64,000 nt of DNA from Nitrospirota bacterium. GTDB taxonomy: Bacteria > Nitrospirota > Thermodesulfovibrionia > Thermodesulfovibrionales > Dissulfurispiraceae. The stretch spans positions 1-64,000 of the forward strand of contig JBFMHE010000020.1 of assembly GCA_040752355.1 (NCBI GenBank), read 5' to 3'. Within the stretch, counting starts at the first letter, position 1. The number at the start of each line of letters is the position of its first letter. Position numbers and translations under genes: made by a program. Below, one piece after another: positions 44,673-53,538 of this stretch. Below the pieces are notes generated by a model, which was not told the DNA's origin, did no database searches, and was given only the letters and a program-made list of their open reading frames with translations.

Positions 44673-45914
44673 ATGGTAAAGATATACCATATAGACGATG
44701 AGGCCGAACGTTATATCCCCATAACGCTCGACGAGCTCGTGCCGGGCACGCAGATTTCCTTCGAGATATTCTGCCATGACGGCACCATGATCAAGTCCCT
44801 CCTCGACAAGGGCGCGACCTACAGCCTCTTTGCCCAAAAGATGATCGAAAAGCAGGCGGTGGGCCGGTTCTTTATCCGGCAGGGCAGCGCCCTCAACCTG
44901 AACGAGTACATGCACAACGCCGCCAAGCTGAAACGGATGCTCCTCGATCCGCACTTCTTCGAGTCGCGGTATCGCGAGTTCAGGGATAAGTGGTTCGTTG
45001 TGGACAAGCAGGTGCTCAACTCCGGGATACCCTTCGATATCCGGCTCGGCGGCCTGCGCTTCCCGGTATTCGGCGAGATACCGTTCAGTGTCGACAACAA
45101 TGCCACCTACCGCCACCTGCTCGACCTGAACTCGGATATCGCCGTCCGCAAACAGGACGTGGACGCCTACTACACTTACCTGGACACCATCCTGGATGCG
45201 GAATGGATCGAGGACCCGCTGCTGAAGCTCAGGGCGCGGCGTGAAAAGCTCAACGTATGGTGCTACCGGGTGCTCGAGGAGGCCTCCGGTGACGGCATCA
45301 GGCAGGATACACTGCTGAAGCTCTATAAACATATCAGCATCGTTCTGAAGCTGCTGATCAATGACTTCAGCTATGCGGGCAATTTCCTCTTCTTCGACGT
45401 GTCCGACGTCTTCCTCCCTCTTCATTCGGTGAATGTCTGCCTCCTCTCGATGATCGTCGGGCATATGATGAACAGGGAGGAGAGCGCCCTCTTCAACCTG
45501 GGGATAGCGGCGGTGCTCCATGATGTGGGCCGCGTGGCGATCAACGATGAGGGAGGCGAGGATGCCCCGAGCGGAGCAGCACGGGAGCTCTTCAAATCCC
45601 ACGTCGTCAAAGGCCACGAGATCCTCGCGCCGTGCAGCGACGTGCCCAGGGCGGCGAAAGTCGTTGCGCTCACCCACCATGAGCACGTGGACGGCAGCGG
45701 CTATGTCTATGGGCTCACGGGGGAGAGGATACACCCGTTCTCGAAGATCGTGGGTGTAGTCGACACCTTCGAAAACCGCCTTGTAACCGACTTCAGGCAT
45801 GCCTCCCTGAAGCGCGCGGAAATCATAGAAATGATGGCGAGGAACGGAGGGAGATTCGACCCCGATGTCCTCGCTGCCTTCATCCGCTTCATGGCCGGGG
45901 TTGCGCTGCTGTAA
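44673..45914 (+). CDS. HD-GYP-like domain protein with modified GYP motif
   Basis: 413 aa. The C-terminal HD domain has LHDVGR and ALTHHEHVDGSGYVYGLTGERIHPFSKIVGVVDTFENRL. The usual GYP becomes GYV, so it is a variant whose c-di-GMP phosphodiesterase activity is uncertain. The N-terminal 200 residues (ITLDELVPGTQISFEIFCHDG and so on) resemble the regulatory part of other HD-GYP proteins. GGGGAGGAG precedes the ATG. Paired divergently with the HDOD gene. Confidence 0.8.
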   Translation: MVKIYHIDDEAERYIPITLDELVPGTQISFEIFCHDGTMIKSLLDKGATYSLFAQKMIEKQAVGRFFIRQGSALNLNEYMHNAAKLKRMLLDPHFFESRYREFRDKWFVVDKQVLNSGIPFDIRLGGLRFPVFGEIPFSVDNNATYRHLLDLNSDIAVRKQDVDAYYTYLDTILDAEWIEDPLLKLRARREKLNVWCYRVLEEASGDGIRQDTLLKLYKHISIVLKLLINDFSYAGNFLFFDVSDVFLPLHSVNVCLLSMIVGHMMNREESALFNLGIAAVLHDVGRVAINDEGGEDAPSGAARELFKSHVVKGHEILAPCSDVPRAAKVVALTHHEHVDGSGYVYGLTGERIHPFSKIVGVVDTFENRLVTDFRHASLKRAEIIEMMARNGGRFDPDVLAAFIRFMAGVALL

Positions 45915-45959
45915 CGCCCCGCCGCAGCCCTCCCTGCGCCCACGCTCTCCTGCTCGTGA

Positions 45960-45988
45960 TTGCAAATGAGCCCGTTTGCTGCTACTCT
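45960..45988 (+). promoter_or_regulatory. Promoter of the PRC-barrel gene
   Basis: TTGCAA (45960-45965), 17-nt spacer, TACTCT (45983-45988) overlapping a CTCTTTAAAGAG palindrome (45985-45996). The leader to ATG 46161 would be about 165 nt. Confidence 0.5.
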
Positions 45989-46160
45989 TTAAAGAGAAAG
46001 ATCGTACGGCCTTCGCGCTCACGCTAACCCTTAATCAATCACCATGCATTCAATGGCAGCTCGCGTGTTCCCGTTTCGCATGTCGCACTTCGGAAGTGGC
46101 CCGATGCATACCGCATCGGCGTACGATTACCGCCGTGGGTGGGCTCGAAAAAGGGGGATT

Positions 46161-46685
46161 ATGATGAAGAGAAGCATCCTCGTCGTTTTGTTTGCAGTAT
46201 GTTTGGTAGCCTCTTCAACAGCGTTTGCCACCGGCCAGAGCGGAATGGCGGACCAGTCGGGTAGCGCAGGCGCTACGAGAGGCGCAGAAGACCAATCGGC
46301 AGGCGCCGATGCCACGAGAGGCGCGCAGGCCGGCAAGGCCGGCAAGGTCGTCAAGGCGGACGACCTGGCGGGCAAGAAGGTCCAGGACAGAAACCGCGCC
46401 GAAATCGGAGAGATCAAGAGCGTCGCCATCGACACCTCGACCGGCACCGCCTATGCGCTGATCTCGATGAACGACAAGCTGCACCCTGTTCCGGTAAGCG
46501 CCCTGACAAGAGTGCAGGACAACTACTCGTTGAACATCGACAAAAACAGGCTCGCGCAAGCGCCGACGGTCACTGAAGACAACATGCAGCAGCAGCTCGC
46601 CCAGAGCAGCTTCAGCATGCAGGTGCATCAGTTCTTCGGCATCGCTCCCCCCACGGGCGGCGGCAGCCAGAGACAGCAGCGATAG
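46161..46685 (+). CDS. Secreted PRC-barrel-domain protein
   Basis: 174 aa. Signal peptide MMKRSILVVLFAVCLVASSTAFA, cleaved near A-F-A. A low-complexity linker has two imperfect copies of GATRGAEDQSAGA/DATRGAQAG. The PRC-barrel core reads KADDLAGKKVQDRNRAEIGEIKSVAIDTSTGTAYALISMNDKLHPVPVSALT. A Gln-rich tail follows. PRC-barrels bind RNA or proteins; secreted ones are often stress or envelope proteins. GGGGGATT precedes ATG 46161. Confidence 0.82.
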   Translation: MMKRSILVVLFAVCLVASSTAFATGQSGMADQSGSAGATRGAEDQSAGADATRGAQAGKAGKVVKADDLAGKKVQDRNRAEIGEIKSVAIDTSTGTAYALISMNDKLHPVPVSALTRVQDNYSLNIDKNRLAQAPTVTEDNMQQQLAQSSFSMQVHQFFGIAPPTGGGSQRQQR

Positions 46686-46845
46686 CTGTCGGCGTGCAGA
46701 CCGGGAGCAGCGAGCGGCATTGAGGAGCGGGCAGAGTCTGCTCTGCTCGAACTTAAGAACAACGCGAGAGCCCACCCACCGGTAATCACTGTCTTCTAGT
46801 AACAGGCGCAGGAGGGGGCAGGCCGCGCCCCCATACGAGAATACG

Positions 46846-47391
46846 CTACACCTCTTTCGGCTGGTCGAGATGGGCCTCCCGGATCACGCGGAATCTTCCG
46901 GTAGCGAGGTCCACGTCGTAGATATTGAAGTTCGTCCGCATGTCGATCCCTTCGTGGTGCACCGCGAAGTTGATCGCCACCGAGCCCTCGGCAAAGCTCC
47001 GGACTCTATGAAAGACCGCGCGGGGCCAGCAGAGCATCGCCGCGCCCTCGTAAGCGACCGTGCCGCCTTTCCTGATGAATTCCGGGCCGACCTCGAAGCT
47101 CTCGATCTTCCCGTGCCTCTTGGTAAAGAGCTCGACATGCCGCACTCCGTGGGTCACGAGCAGATTGTCTTCCTGGTGGGTATGCATGTACCAGGGCCGC
47201 TCCACCTCGCCGACCGCTCCCGGCGACGTCGCATTGCTCACATGGACCACGCGGTCGATCGCATCGATGCTCCTGAACGCCCTGGTGGGCACATTGTCGA
47301 AGAAGACGCCCGGCGTGCGCCGGAAGACGTTGAGCGGAATGATTTTATAGAGCCCGGGGACCTCTTCGATAATCCTGGCATCGTTCAGCAC
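46846..47391 (-). CDS. Cupin-like protein
   Basis: 181 aa from GTG 47391 (GGAGG about 9 nt upstream). RPWYMHTHQEDNLLVTHGVRHVELFTKRHG is a cupin motif 1 with candidate metal ligands (HTH...E), and motif 2-like PRAVFHRVRSFAEGSVAINFAVHHEG follows. It is probably a metal-binding beta-barrel enzyme or regulator, substrate unknown. Confidence 0.7.
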   Translation of the reverse strand: MLNDARIIEEVPGLYKIIPLNVFRRTPGVFFDNVPTRAFRSIDAIDRVVHVSNATSPGAVGEVERPWYMHTHQEDNLLVTHGVRHVELFTKRHGKIESFEVGPEFIRKGGTVAYEGAAMLCWPRAVFHRVRSFAEGSVAINFAVHHEGIDMRTNFNIYDVDLATGRFRVIREAHLDQPKEV

Positions 47392-47537
47392 AGCGATAAC
47401 CTCCGGCAGAATAGGATCTCAATTGCATTATATCACCTGTGCGTCCGTCCCCGCAGAGATGAGCGTACTCTGGAAACGCGCTATAGTTAAAATGTGTCTG
47501 TGAAATACGGACCGGATCAAAAACAAGGGAGTCTTCC

Positions 47538-48080
47538 ATGGTAAAGAACATGACAGCAGGGGAGCTCTTCTCCTCGAACCAGGGCGCCGTCAGGCTCGTC
47601 GGCGCGGAAATAGCGAAGAGCTATCGCGGCGATCTGTACGCGATGAACGATACGGCAGTGATCGAGATATGCAGTGCGGAGGGATGTATTCTCGAGAGCC
47701 ACCCGGTCGTCAGGGGATCAAAGCTCTTCATCGATCACGACCTCAGCGTCGATAAAGGACAGAGGCTGGCGCAGTGGTACCCCTTCATCCCCGTCTTTTC
47801 CGAAGCCCGGGGGAGGGTCGCCTACGGCGATATCATCGACGGCGAGACGGTCGTGGTGGACAGGGATAAACTCCCCGAGGTCGAGCACCGGATGGTAATC
47901 TCGGTCCGGAATGCCCGGCCACGGATAGAAATAAGAGATGCCCGTGGAGAGACCGTAACGCTCGCGGAGAGCCGCCCCGCACGATACCCCCTCCCCGTCG
48001 GCGCCTTTCTCATCGCCGAAAACGGAGAGCACGTCCGGCCCGGCGACCTGCTGGCGCTCCTCCCGCGTTCCGCGGGATAA
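47538..48080 (+). CDS. Stand-alone RNA polymerase beta-prime-like (SBHM) domain protein
   Basis: 180 aa. The body follows the part of RpoC between the trigger loop halves and the C terminus: SVDKGQRLAQWYPFIPVFSEARGRVAYGDIIDGETVVVD, RPRIEIRDARGETVTL, RYPLPVGAFLIAENGEHVRPGDLLALLPR. In RpoC the same order reads WDPyt.pIitEv.G.vrf.Di.eG, RPai.i.d..G, ryflpvgA.l.v.dG..v..GD.lA+iPR. The catalytic and DNA-binding parts of RNAP are absent. GGGAG precedes the ATG. Could be a regulatory mimic or an RpoC-derived fragment. Confidence 0.6.
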   Translation: MVKNMTAGELFSSNQGAVRLVGAEIAKSYRGDLYAMNDTAVIEICSAEGCILESHPVVRGSKLFIDHDLSVDKGQRLAQWYPFIPVFSEARGRVAYGDIIDGETVVVDRDKLPEVEHRMVISVRNARPRIEIRDARGETVTLAESRPARYPLPVGAFLIAENGEHVRPGDLLALLPRSAG

Positions 48081-48118
48081 TTGCCGGGGGGCTTTACGAA
48101 GGGGCGGATGCTTCGCCC

Positions 48119-48262
48119 ATGGATAGTCTCGCCGCATCACTCTCCATTCTCTCCTCGATCATCACTCCGGCGGTGCTGCTATCGGCCTGCGCGCTCCTGC
48201 GGTACCGCTTATCCGGGCGCCTGTTGAAAAGAGTTTTTCGACGTGTTTTCACTCACCGCTGA
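48119..48262 (+). pseudogene. Truncated DUF2721-like fragment
   Basis: 47 codons: MDSLAASLSILSSIITPAVLLSACALLRYRLSGRLL resembles the first helix of DUF2721 (ISTL..ALSVLSSMITPALLISA.G.L), then a few basic residues and a stop. The rest of the family domain is missing. No clear ribosome site. Confidence 0.4.
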
Positions 48263-48518
48263 GTACTTTCACGCACTGTTCTCCGCTCTTCAAGTCATCC
48301 TTCCACAAAATATTCAAGCAAGCGATCATTTTCACGATAATTCGTATACAGCACATTTTCCCCTCGGTATTACAAGAGCTTGTATTCTGGCAACGCTTTT
48401 TGGAGAGCTCTCTGCCCCTCGGACGGCTGCCGCAGCGCACACAATCGGGTGCAGCCGGCTGTTGGTATGATTATTGATTTATATAGGTATATATGGTGCA
48501 ATAAGGAACAACTTTCCG
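48263..48518. other. Intergenic region upstream of the multiheme cytochrome
   Basis: AT-rich with a CGGCTGC/GCAGCCG hairpin (48424-48457). I found no GEMM-type riboswitch or terminator, and no coding frame. Confidence 0.4.
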
Positions 48519-48524
48519 TATAAT
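48519..48524 (+). promoter_or_regulatory. -10 element of the cytochrome gene
   Basis: Perfect TATAAT, with GTGCAA about 17 nt upstream as a weak -35. The leader is about 35 nt and contains AAAGGAG. Confidence 0.5.
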
Positions 48525-48565
48525 AAAAAGGCCTTTCAAACCCTTTCAGAAGAAAGGAGTGTGTA

Positions 48566-49723
48566 ATGAGAAGACAATCTCGGAGACTCGGAACCGCTCT
48601 GCTCGGTATTTTTCCGTCGGCGCTCTTCGTCCTCCTGCTTCTCAACGTACCGCTCTCGACCTCGGCAAAGGTGACCGGCCCCTGCTCCAACTGCCACACC
48701 ATGCACAACAGTCAGGGCGGAAGCCCGATGGCCACCTACGGCGCTGACGGCAAGCCGTGGAAGGCGACGAATCCCGCCACTGCATTCCCCGCCTTGACAC
48801 GAGGAACCTGCCTGGGGTGTCACGGCATAGGCACGTCCATGATCGTCACCATCGGCGGCAGCGAGATTCCCCAGGTGTACCACACCGACGCCTCCGGAGA
48901 CCTCGCCGGCGGCAACTTCGCTTACCTGCTCGGGACCAAGGGAGGCGGCGCTTCCGACACCAAAGGGCACAACGTCGTCGACCTCGGAAGCGCCTACAAG
49001 GAAGATCTGCTCACGACGCCTCCCGGAATGTACCATGATCACGGCGTCAGGAATACCAATCTCACCTGCAGCGGCGACAATGGCTGCCATGGATGGCGCG
49101 GGAGCTGGTCCAGCATCAGCAGTATCAAAGGCGCCCACCATGCAAACGTGAACGGCAAGCTCGACGTTGCCGACCAGGTACACAACAGCTACCGCTTTCT
49201 GATGAATGTCAAAGGCTTCGAAAACAACGGCACGTACAAATGGCAGAACAAGGACGCAACCAACCATAACGAATACTTCGGCGCCTCGACCCCTCTGAAC
49301 CCTGCAAACGGCTGCGGCATGTGCCACGGCAGCTACTGGAACGGATACGTATCCATCACCTACACCCGTCCGCAGAATTTCACCATCAGCGGCTTCTGCG
49401 CCACCTGCCACGGAAATTTCCACACGCTCGATCAGATCGGCGGGGACAACGTCTCGCCGTTTACGCGCCATCCGACCGATGTGCTCATGTCGGCTGCCGA
49501 CGAGTATGCCGCCTACAACACGTATAACGTGCAGACGCCGGTAGCGCGGGCAACAGTCCCCGCTGCCATAAGCAGCACCGTCCCTGCGGGGGAGAGGGTC
49601 GTCATGTGCCTCTCCTGCCATGCAGCCCATGCTACCGATTATCCGGATATGCTCAGATGGAACTGGAGTACAATGGTAAGCACCAGGAGCGGCGGCTGCT
49701 ATAACTGCCACACGGAGAAGTGA
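48566..49723 (+). CDS. Multiheme c-type cytochrome
   Basis: 385 aa with a signal peptide ([23 protein letters not shown]). Six CxxCH heme sites: CSNCH, CLGCH, CGMCH, CATCH, CLSCH and CYNCH, plus an atypical C-x5-CH (CSGDNGCH). The [16 protein letters not shown] start is typical of secreted multiheme cytochromes of Geobacter and Nitrospirota. It would carry electrons in the periplasm or at the outer surface. Strong AAAGGAG and TATAAT. Stands alone, followed by an HD-GYP gene. Confidence 0.93.
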   Translation: MRRQSRRLGTALLGIFPSALFVLLLLNVPLSTSAKVTGPCSNCHTMHNSQGGSPMATYGADGKPWKATNPATAFPALTRGTCLGCHGIGTSMIVTIGGSEIPQVYHTDASGDLAGGNFAYLLGTKGGGASDTKGHNVVDLGSAYKEDLLTTPPGMYHDHGVRNTNLTCSGDNGCHGWRGSWSSISSIKGAHHANVNGKLDVADQVHNSYRFLMNVKGFENNGTYKWQNKDATNHNEYFGASTPLNPANGCGMCHGSYWNGYVSITYTRPQNFTISGFCATCHGNFHTLDQIGGDNVSPFTRHPTDVLMSAADEYAAYNTYNVQTPVARATVPAAISSTVPAGERVVMCLSCHAAHATDYPDMLRWNWSTMVSTRSGGCYNCHTEK

Positions 49724-49831
49724 GGTCCCGGTGTCCCGCCGCCGGGCACTGATAAAGAACGATCTCCGCGTGCCGATAACGAATGAGCGGGTGTTTCGCG
49801 CCGGCTCATAACGAAGGGCTGCTGGAACGAG

Positions 49832-51220
49832 ATGGGGCTTCTCAGGAATACTATCGTCCATTATACCGTCATCACTTTTGTCGTGATGCTTTTCTCGTCC
49901 GTCAGCCTCGGCGTCGTCCTCTCACGCCAGGTTACCGATTACCTCATACAGACCCATATCGACATTTTTCCCCATGTAATCAGATCATTAGCCGATGAGC
50001 ATCCGGAGGTAATTTCCTTCCTGAATGCTCCTCCGGGCTCAGCGGTTCCCGAGAGCGTCAAAATCTTTTTCGATGAGATCCTCTCTTTCGGAGCAGTATT
50101 CAGGATAAAGGTCTGGGGGAAGGACGGCACGATTCTGTGGTCCGATAAGGCGGAGGTCATCGGCAAGAACTTCAAGGACAACCCCCACTTCATAGAGGCA
50201 ATGCAGGGTAAAACCAACTATTCCAAGGCAATGCCCGAAAAAGCGGAGAACGTGACGGAGAGGGGACACGGTATGGTGCTCGAAATCTACACTCCCCTGA
50301 AAGGCGCAGGATCATTCGAGGGCGTCGTGGAGCTTTATGAATCGGACAGCAGGCTCTACGAACAGATCAGCACGAACATCCGCTTTGTATGGCTTACCGT
50401 TTCGGGCGCTGTAACCTCTCTCTACGTGCTCCTCTTTCTGGTCTTTTACCGCTCCCATGCCGCCCAGCAGAAGATCGCCAGGCAGCTCATGCAGACGCAG
50501 GACGTCACGATCCTCGCTCTCGCTTACCAGGCCGAGCTCCGCGACATGGAAACCGGCAACCACATCGAGCGGACATCCCACTATGTCGAAATACTCGCGA
50601 GGGAATTGAGGAAAGACTCCCCTTACCGCGCCCCCCTGAGCGAAGAGTACATAAAAGACCTTGTCAGGTCAGCACCCCTCCACGATATCGGCAAGGTCGG
50701 AGTGCCCGACGCCGTACTCTGCAAGCCCGGCAGGCTCGATCCCGGGGAGTTCGAAACGGTCAAGCGGCACTGCGCATACGGCGTCATGATCCTCGAAAAG
50801 GCCGAACAGCGGCTTACCTTCCAATCGTTCCTCAAAGTCGCTCTTCAGCTCGTCATGCACCATCATGAGAAATGGAACGGACAGGGCTATCCGCACGGCC
50901 TCAAGGGAGACGAAATACCGCTTGCAGCCCGCATCATGACCCTCTCGGACGTTTATGACGCCCTGAGGTCGAAGCGGTGCTACAAGGAGGCCCTCTCGCA
51001 TGAGCAGGCCGTCGAGATTATCCGCAAAGAGAGGGGGGCGCACTTCGATCCCGTTATCGTCGATGCCTTTCTCAAAAGAGAGCGTGACTTCCTCGCCGTT
51101 TCCGAGCAGTTCGCCGATACGCCTGAGCACCGGCCTGACCCCCTCATCAAAGACGCCGCGTGCAACTGCCCGGAAGACGCCCAAACAACAGGTGCTGGTT
51201 TGGTTACCGGCAAGATCTGA
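49832..51220 (+). CDS. Membrane HD-GYP c-di-GMP phosphodiesterase
   Basis: 462 aa. TM helix about residues 13-33, an extracytoplasmic sensor domain to about 185 (VFRIKVWGKDGTILWSDKAEVIGKNFKDNPHF, CACHE-like), a second TM (about 188-210), then the HD-GYP domain. The HD is LHDIGKVGVPDAVL and the GYP is MHHHEKWNGQGYPHGLKGDEIPLAARI. It should hydrolyse c-di-GMP in response to an external ligand. The cytochrome gene lies 108 bp upstream; co-regulation is plausible. Confidence 0.93.
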   Translation: MGLLRNTIVHYTVITFVVMLFSSVSLGVVLSRQVTDYLIQTHIDIFPHVIRSLADEHPEVISFLNAPPGSAVPESVKIFFDEILSFGAVFRIKVWGKDGTILWSDKAEVIGKNFKDNPHFIEAMQGKTNYSKAMPEKAENVTERGHGMVLEIYTPLKGAGSFEGVVELYESDSRLYEQISTNIRFVWLTVSGAVTSLYVLLFLVFYRSHAAQQKIARQLMQTQDVTILALAYQAELRDMETGNHIERTSHYVEILARELRKDSPYRAPLSEEYIKDLVRSAPLHDIGKVGVPDAVLCKPGRLDPGEFETVKRHCAYGVMILEKAEQRLTFQSFLKVALQLVMHHHEKWNGQGYPHGLKGDEIPLAARIMTLSDVYDALRSKRCYKEALSHEQAVEIIRKERGAHFDPVIVDAFLKRERDFLAVSEQFADTPEHRPDPLIKDAACNCPEDAQTTGAGLVTGKI

Positions 51221-51244
51221 CCCCGCCGGTACTGATCCTCCTTG

Positions 51245-52102
51245 TCACAACCAGATATCCAGCTTTTCCTTTATGAACTGCAGTGTATCGCGAAGAAAGG
51301 TTTTGGTCCTGCTGATGAGGCTCTGCTTATTCTCCTCGATGGATCGGGCCCTGCCTTCCAGTTGGGCCTGGAGCCGTTCGGCCCTCGCACCGGGGTCCGG
51401 GTGGCTCGAGAGGAAGGAGTGACCGCTGCCCAGGCCCGCAAGTTTCTTCAACGCCGACACCGCGTCCCCGGGCCTGTACTTTTCGCGCCGGAGAAAGGCC
51501 AGCCCGTAGTCATCCGCCTCTTTCTCTTCGAGCTGGGAGAACTGGGCGTTCATCAGGTCTTCGGCGAGCCCGCCGAGCACCGACTGCGCGATATCGCCCG
51601 CAGCATTGTTCTGGGATGCGATACCCTTGCGCACTGCGCTCGCGGCATAGGCGAGCTGCACCTTTTTCCGGATATGCTTCTTCATCACATGCCCCATCTC
51701 GTGGCCGATAACGAAGCGCACTTCTCCGTCATTCAGCATATCCATGAGACCGCTATGGATGCGGATCGTCCCGTCCGCCATCGCAAACGCGTTCGCCTCG
51801 GGGGATATATAGACAGCATAATTGAATTTCTGGTCACCGTCCTGGTAGTGCCGCCCCACCAGCCGCCGGAGCCGCTTCGCATACTCGCTGTCGGCCGGGG
51901 CGAGCCTCTGCTTTGCATCCGCATACCGCGCCGACGCTGCCGCGATCTCCACCACCTCCTTGTCGGAAAGCGTCACCGCCCTCACCGCATCGATCCCCGC
52001 GTCGGTAGCGACAGTGATATCCGTATTTTCGCAGCCGGCAAAAAGGATAAGACAAAGCAGCAACAGCGGGGTCAGGTCTTGAATCTTGAATTCGGCGATC
52101 AT
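51245..52102 (-). CDS. M48-family metalloprotease lipoprotein (N terminus rewritten by a RAYT element)
   Basis: 285 aa. Zinc site HEMGH with the later Glu in EEKEADDYG, and a BepA/LoiP-like body (DAVRAVTLSDKEVVEIAAASARY). A lipobox ends the signal (LLLLCLILFAGC). The ATG overlaps the stop of the RAYT transposase (ATGA), and residues 4-12 (EFKIQDLTP) are encoded by the transposon's terminal repeat. The original start has been replaced; export of the resulting peptide is unverified. Probably outer-membrane quality control. Confidence 0.85.
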   Translation of the reverse strand: MIAEFKIQDLTPLLLLCLILFAGCENTDITVATDAGIDAVRAVTLSDKEVVEIAAASARYADAKQRLAPADSEYAKRLRRLVGRHYQDGDQKFNYAVYISPEANAFAMADGTIRIHSGLMDMLNDGEVRFVIGHEMGHVMKKHIRKKVQLAYAASAVRKGIASQNNAAGDIAQSVLGGLAEDLMNAQFSQLEEKEADDYGLAFLRREKYRPGDAVSALKKLAGLGSGHSFLSSHPDPGARAERLQAQLEGRARSIEENKQSLISRTKTFLRDTLQFIKEKLDIWL

Positions 52103-52997
52103 CTCTTTAAGACTTTGCTCACGGTCGAGTAATGCACGCTCAGATAATCAGCAATCTCTTTCTGGCTGTAACCGAATCTTTCTACTGCCTCAGCGATCTT
52201 TCTATTGCGCGCATCCTTGTTTCTTGCTGTCCGCTCTTTGAATAGTTGATCGAGATCGGGCCTATTGGGGTACCTCTGTTTTTTGGGAATCTCACATACA
52301 TCGCGGTGTCCTTTCAGGCGGTCGCCGAGCCCCTTGGAGAATTCCTCGTCGCCGAGCAGCACTTGCCCGGTGAGCTGTTTCCAAACTGTCTCGTTTCCGA
52401 TCCCTTCACTGACAAAGTCTCCATACTTCCGCCCGGCAGTTCTCCTGGTCTTGGCAAACTGGCCGAGTATCCATTCCGTCGTGAGCGCCGCATGGGGCTG
52501 TTCCATTCCTGCAGTTGCCCGGTAGCTGCTCCACGGCCACCGCTCCGGGCTCTTCACCGCTCCGGCCCGCACCGGATTCAATACCACATAGCGGCTCACT
52601 TCAAGAAGGTGGCTCTCTTTCTGAATGATTACCGCTTTATACCTGCCCTGAAATATATGGCCGCACCGATCGCGGCGTTTGTTGAAGGCTTGAGTATAAA
52701 CTCCATTCAGCTGCCGCATTCCCTTTGAGAGGTTTCCTTCGGGGGTCTCGATGACGAGGTGATAGTGGTTGTCCATGAGGCAATAGGCATGGCAGAGCCA
52801 GTGAAAGCGTTCGTTTACTTTCTGGAGAAGGTTGAGGAAGAGGTGGCGGTCCTCTTTATCGAGGAAAACCGGCTTGCGTTCGTTGCCGCGGGTGGTGACG
52901 TGATACACTGCGCCCTCATATTCGATTCTCAAGGGTCTCGCCATGGGATTTTATACCATAAGGATTGGCGTGAATTCAAGATTCAAGACCTGACCCC
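52068..52997. mobile_element. RAYT transposable element with perfect 26-bp inverted ends
   Basis: 52068-52093 and 52972-52997 are exact reverse complements (outer GGGGTCAGGTCTTGAATC...; inner GAATTC). Between them is a single transposase gene. No target-site duplication is visible, as expected for HUH-type transposases. The left end is inside the M48 gene, the right end inside a cytochrome-like gene. Confidence 0.9.
52099..52944 (-). CDS. REP-associated tyrosine transposase (RAYT, Y1_Tnp)
   Basis: 281 aa. The HUH motif is NHYHLVIETP and the catalytic tyrosine sits in FQGRYKAVII. MARPLRIEYEGAVYHVTTRGN and YLVLNPVRAG-like (RYVVLNPVRAGAV) are RAYT hallmarks. A C-terminal helix-turn-helix (SQKEIADYLSVHYSTVSKVLKR) may bind the REP ends. 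It acts as a single-strand nuclease on REP hairpins. Its stop overlaps the M48 start (ATGA). Confidence 0.95.
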   Translation of the reverse strand: MARPLRIEYEGAVYHVTTRGNERKPVFLDKEDRHLFLNLLQKVNERFHWLCHAYCLMDNHYHLVIETPEGNLSKGMRQLNGVYTQAFNKRRDRCGHIFQGRYKAVIIQKESHLLEVSRYVVLNPVRAGAVKSPERWPWSSYRATAGMEQPHAALTTEWILGQFAKTRRTAGRKYGDFVSEGIGNETVWKQLTGQVLLGDEEFSKGLGDRLKGHRDVCEIPKKQRYPNRPDLDQLFKERTARNKDARNRKIAEAVERFGYSQKEIADYLSVHYSTVSKVLKR

Positions 52998-53538
52998 ATT
53001 CGTCGCTCTCATTTACTCCTACTACCGCATCGAGCCTGAGCAGCGCAATCGTTGTTGCGGGGTCATCGAGATCGACCTGTCCTCCCCGTAACTGATCAAT
53101 GAGGTCCTGCGGGAGCGCGTCTGCATCGACCTTCAGGCCAATCCCTAATGCAGCATTCGGGGTCAATCCGCCACCCACACCGCCGAGATCGCGCCCTGCA
53201 ATTGCCTGGTGCAGCCTCAGAGTCCCTCCCCAGAAGTCCTCATCTCCGAACGTATTGAATCGGAAGGTCTCTCTGCCTTCATCGATAAGGTCCTGGGCTC
53301 GACTCTGATTAGCCCTGTCGACAGCAGTGAGCCGTACCGTATCCGACGAACTGTTCTCTTCATCAGCAGCTATGCTTCCTGCAAAGAGTGGTAACAGCAC
53401 CGCAATGATGACTATAAAGAAAAGAGTTACTGCGGAGGGGATCTTTTTCCCACTTTTCTTGCCCGCCACCCTGCAGCTGATGCCCTGCTGCTGCTTCCCA
53501 TTCCCCGCTTCATCCAGATCGACTCGGATCCTCGTCAT
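52951..53538 (-). pseudogene. 5' part of a cytochrome-like gene truncated by the RAYT element
   Basis: From ATG 53538 (AGGAGG upstream): a signal or anchor (VTLFFIVIIAVLLPLFAGSIAA) and the conserved region TFRFNTFGDEDFWGGTLRLHQAIAGRDLGGVGGGLTPNAALGIGLKVDADALPQDLIDQLRGGQVDLDDPATTIALLRLDAVVGV. In the family as I know it this leads into a CxxCH heme segment. Here, after VVGV and a few residues, the frame enters the transposon end (GQVLNLEFTP) and stops, so the heme domain is lost. Confidence 0.75.

Noticed and set aside
48263-48518. Possible GEMM c-di-GMP riboswitch before the multiheme cytochrome
   Set aside because: The conserved GEMM core and tetraloop-receptor sequences are not present; only a generic hairpin was found.
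48536-49861. 441-codon minus-strand frame opposite the cytochrome gene
   Set aside because: The cytochrome CxxCH pattern, signal peptide and ribosome site on the plus strand are clear; the reverse frame is a shadow.
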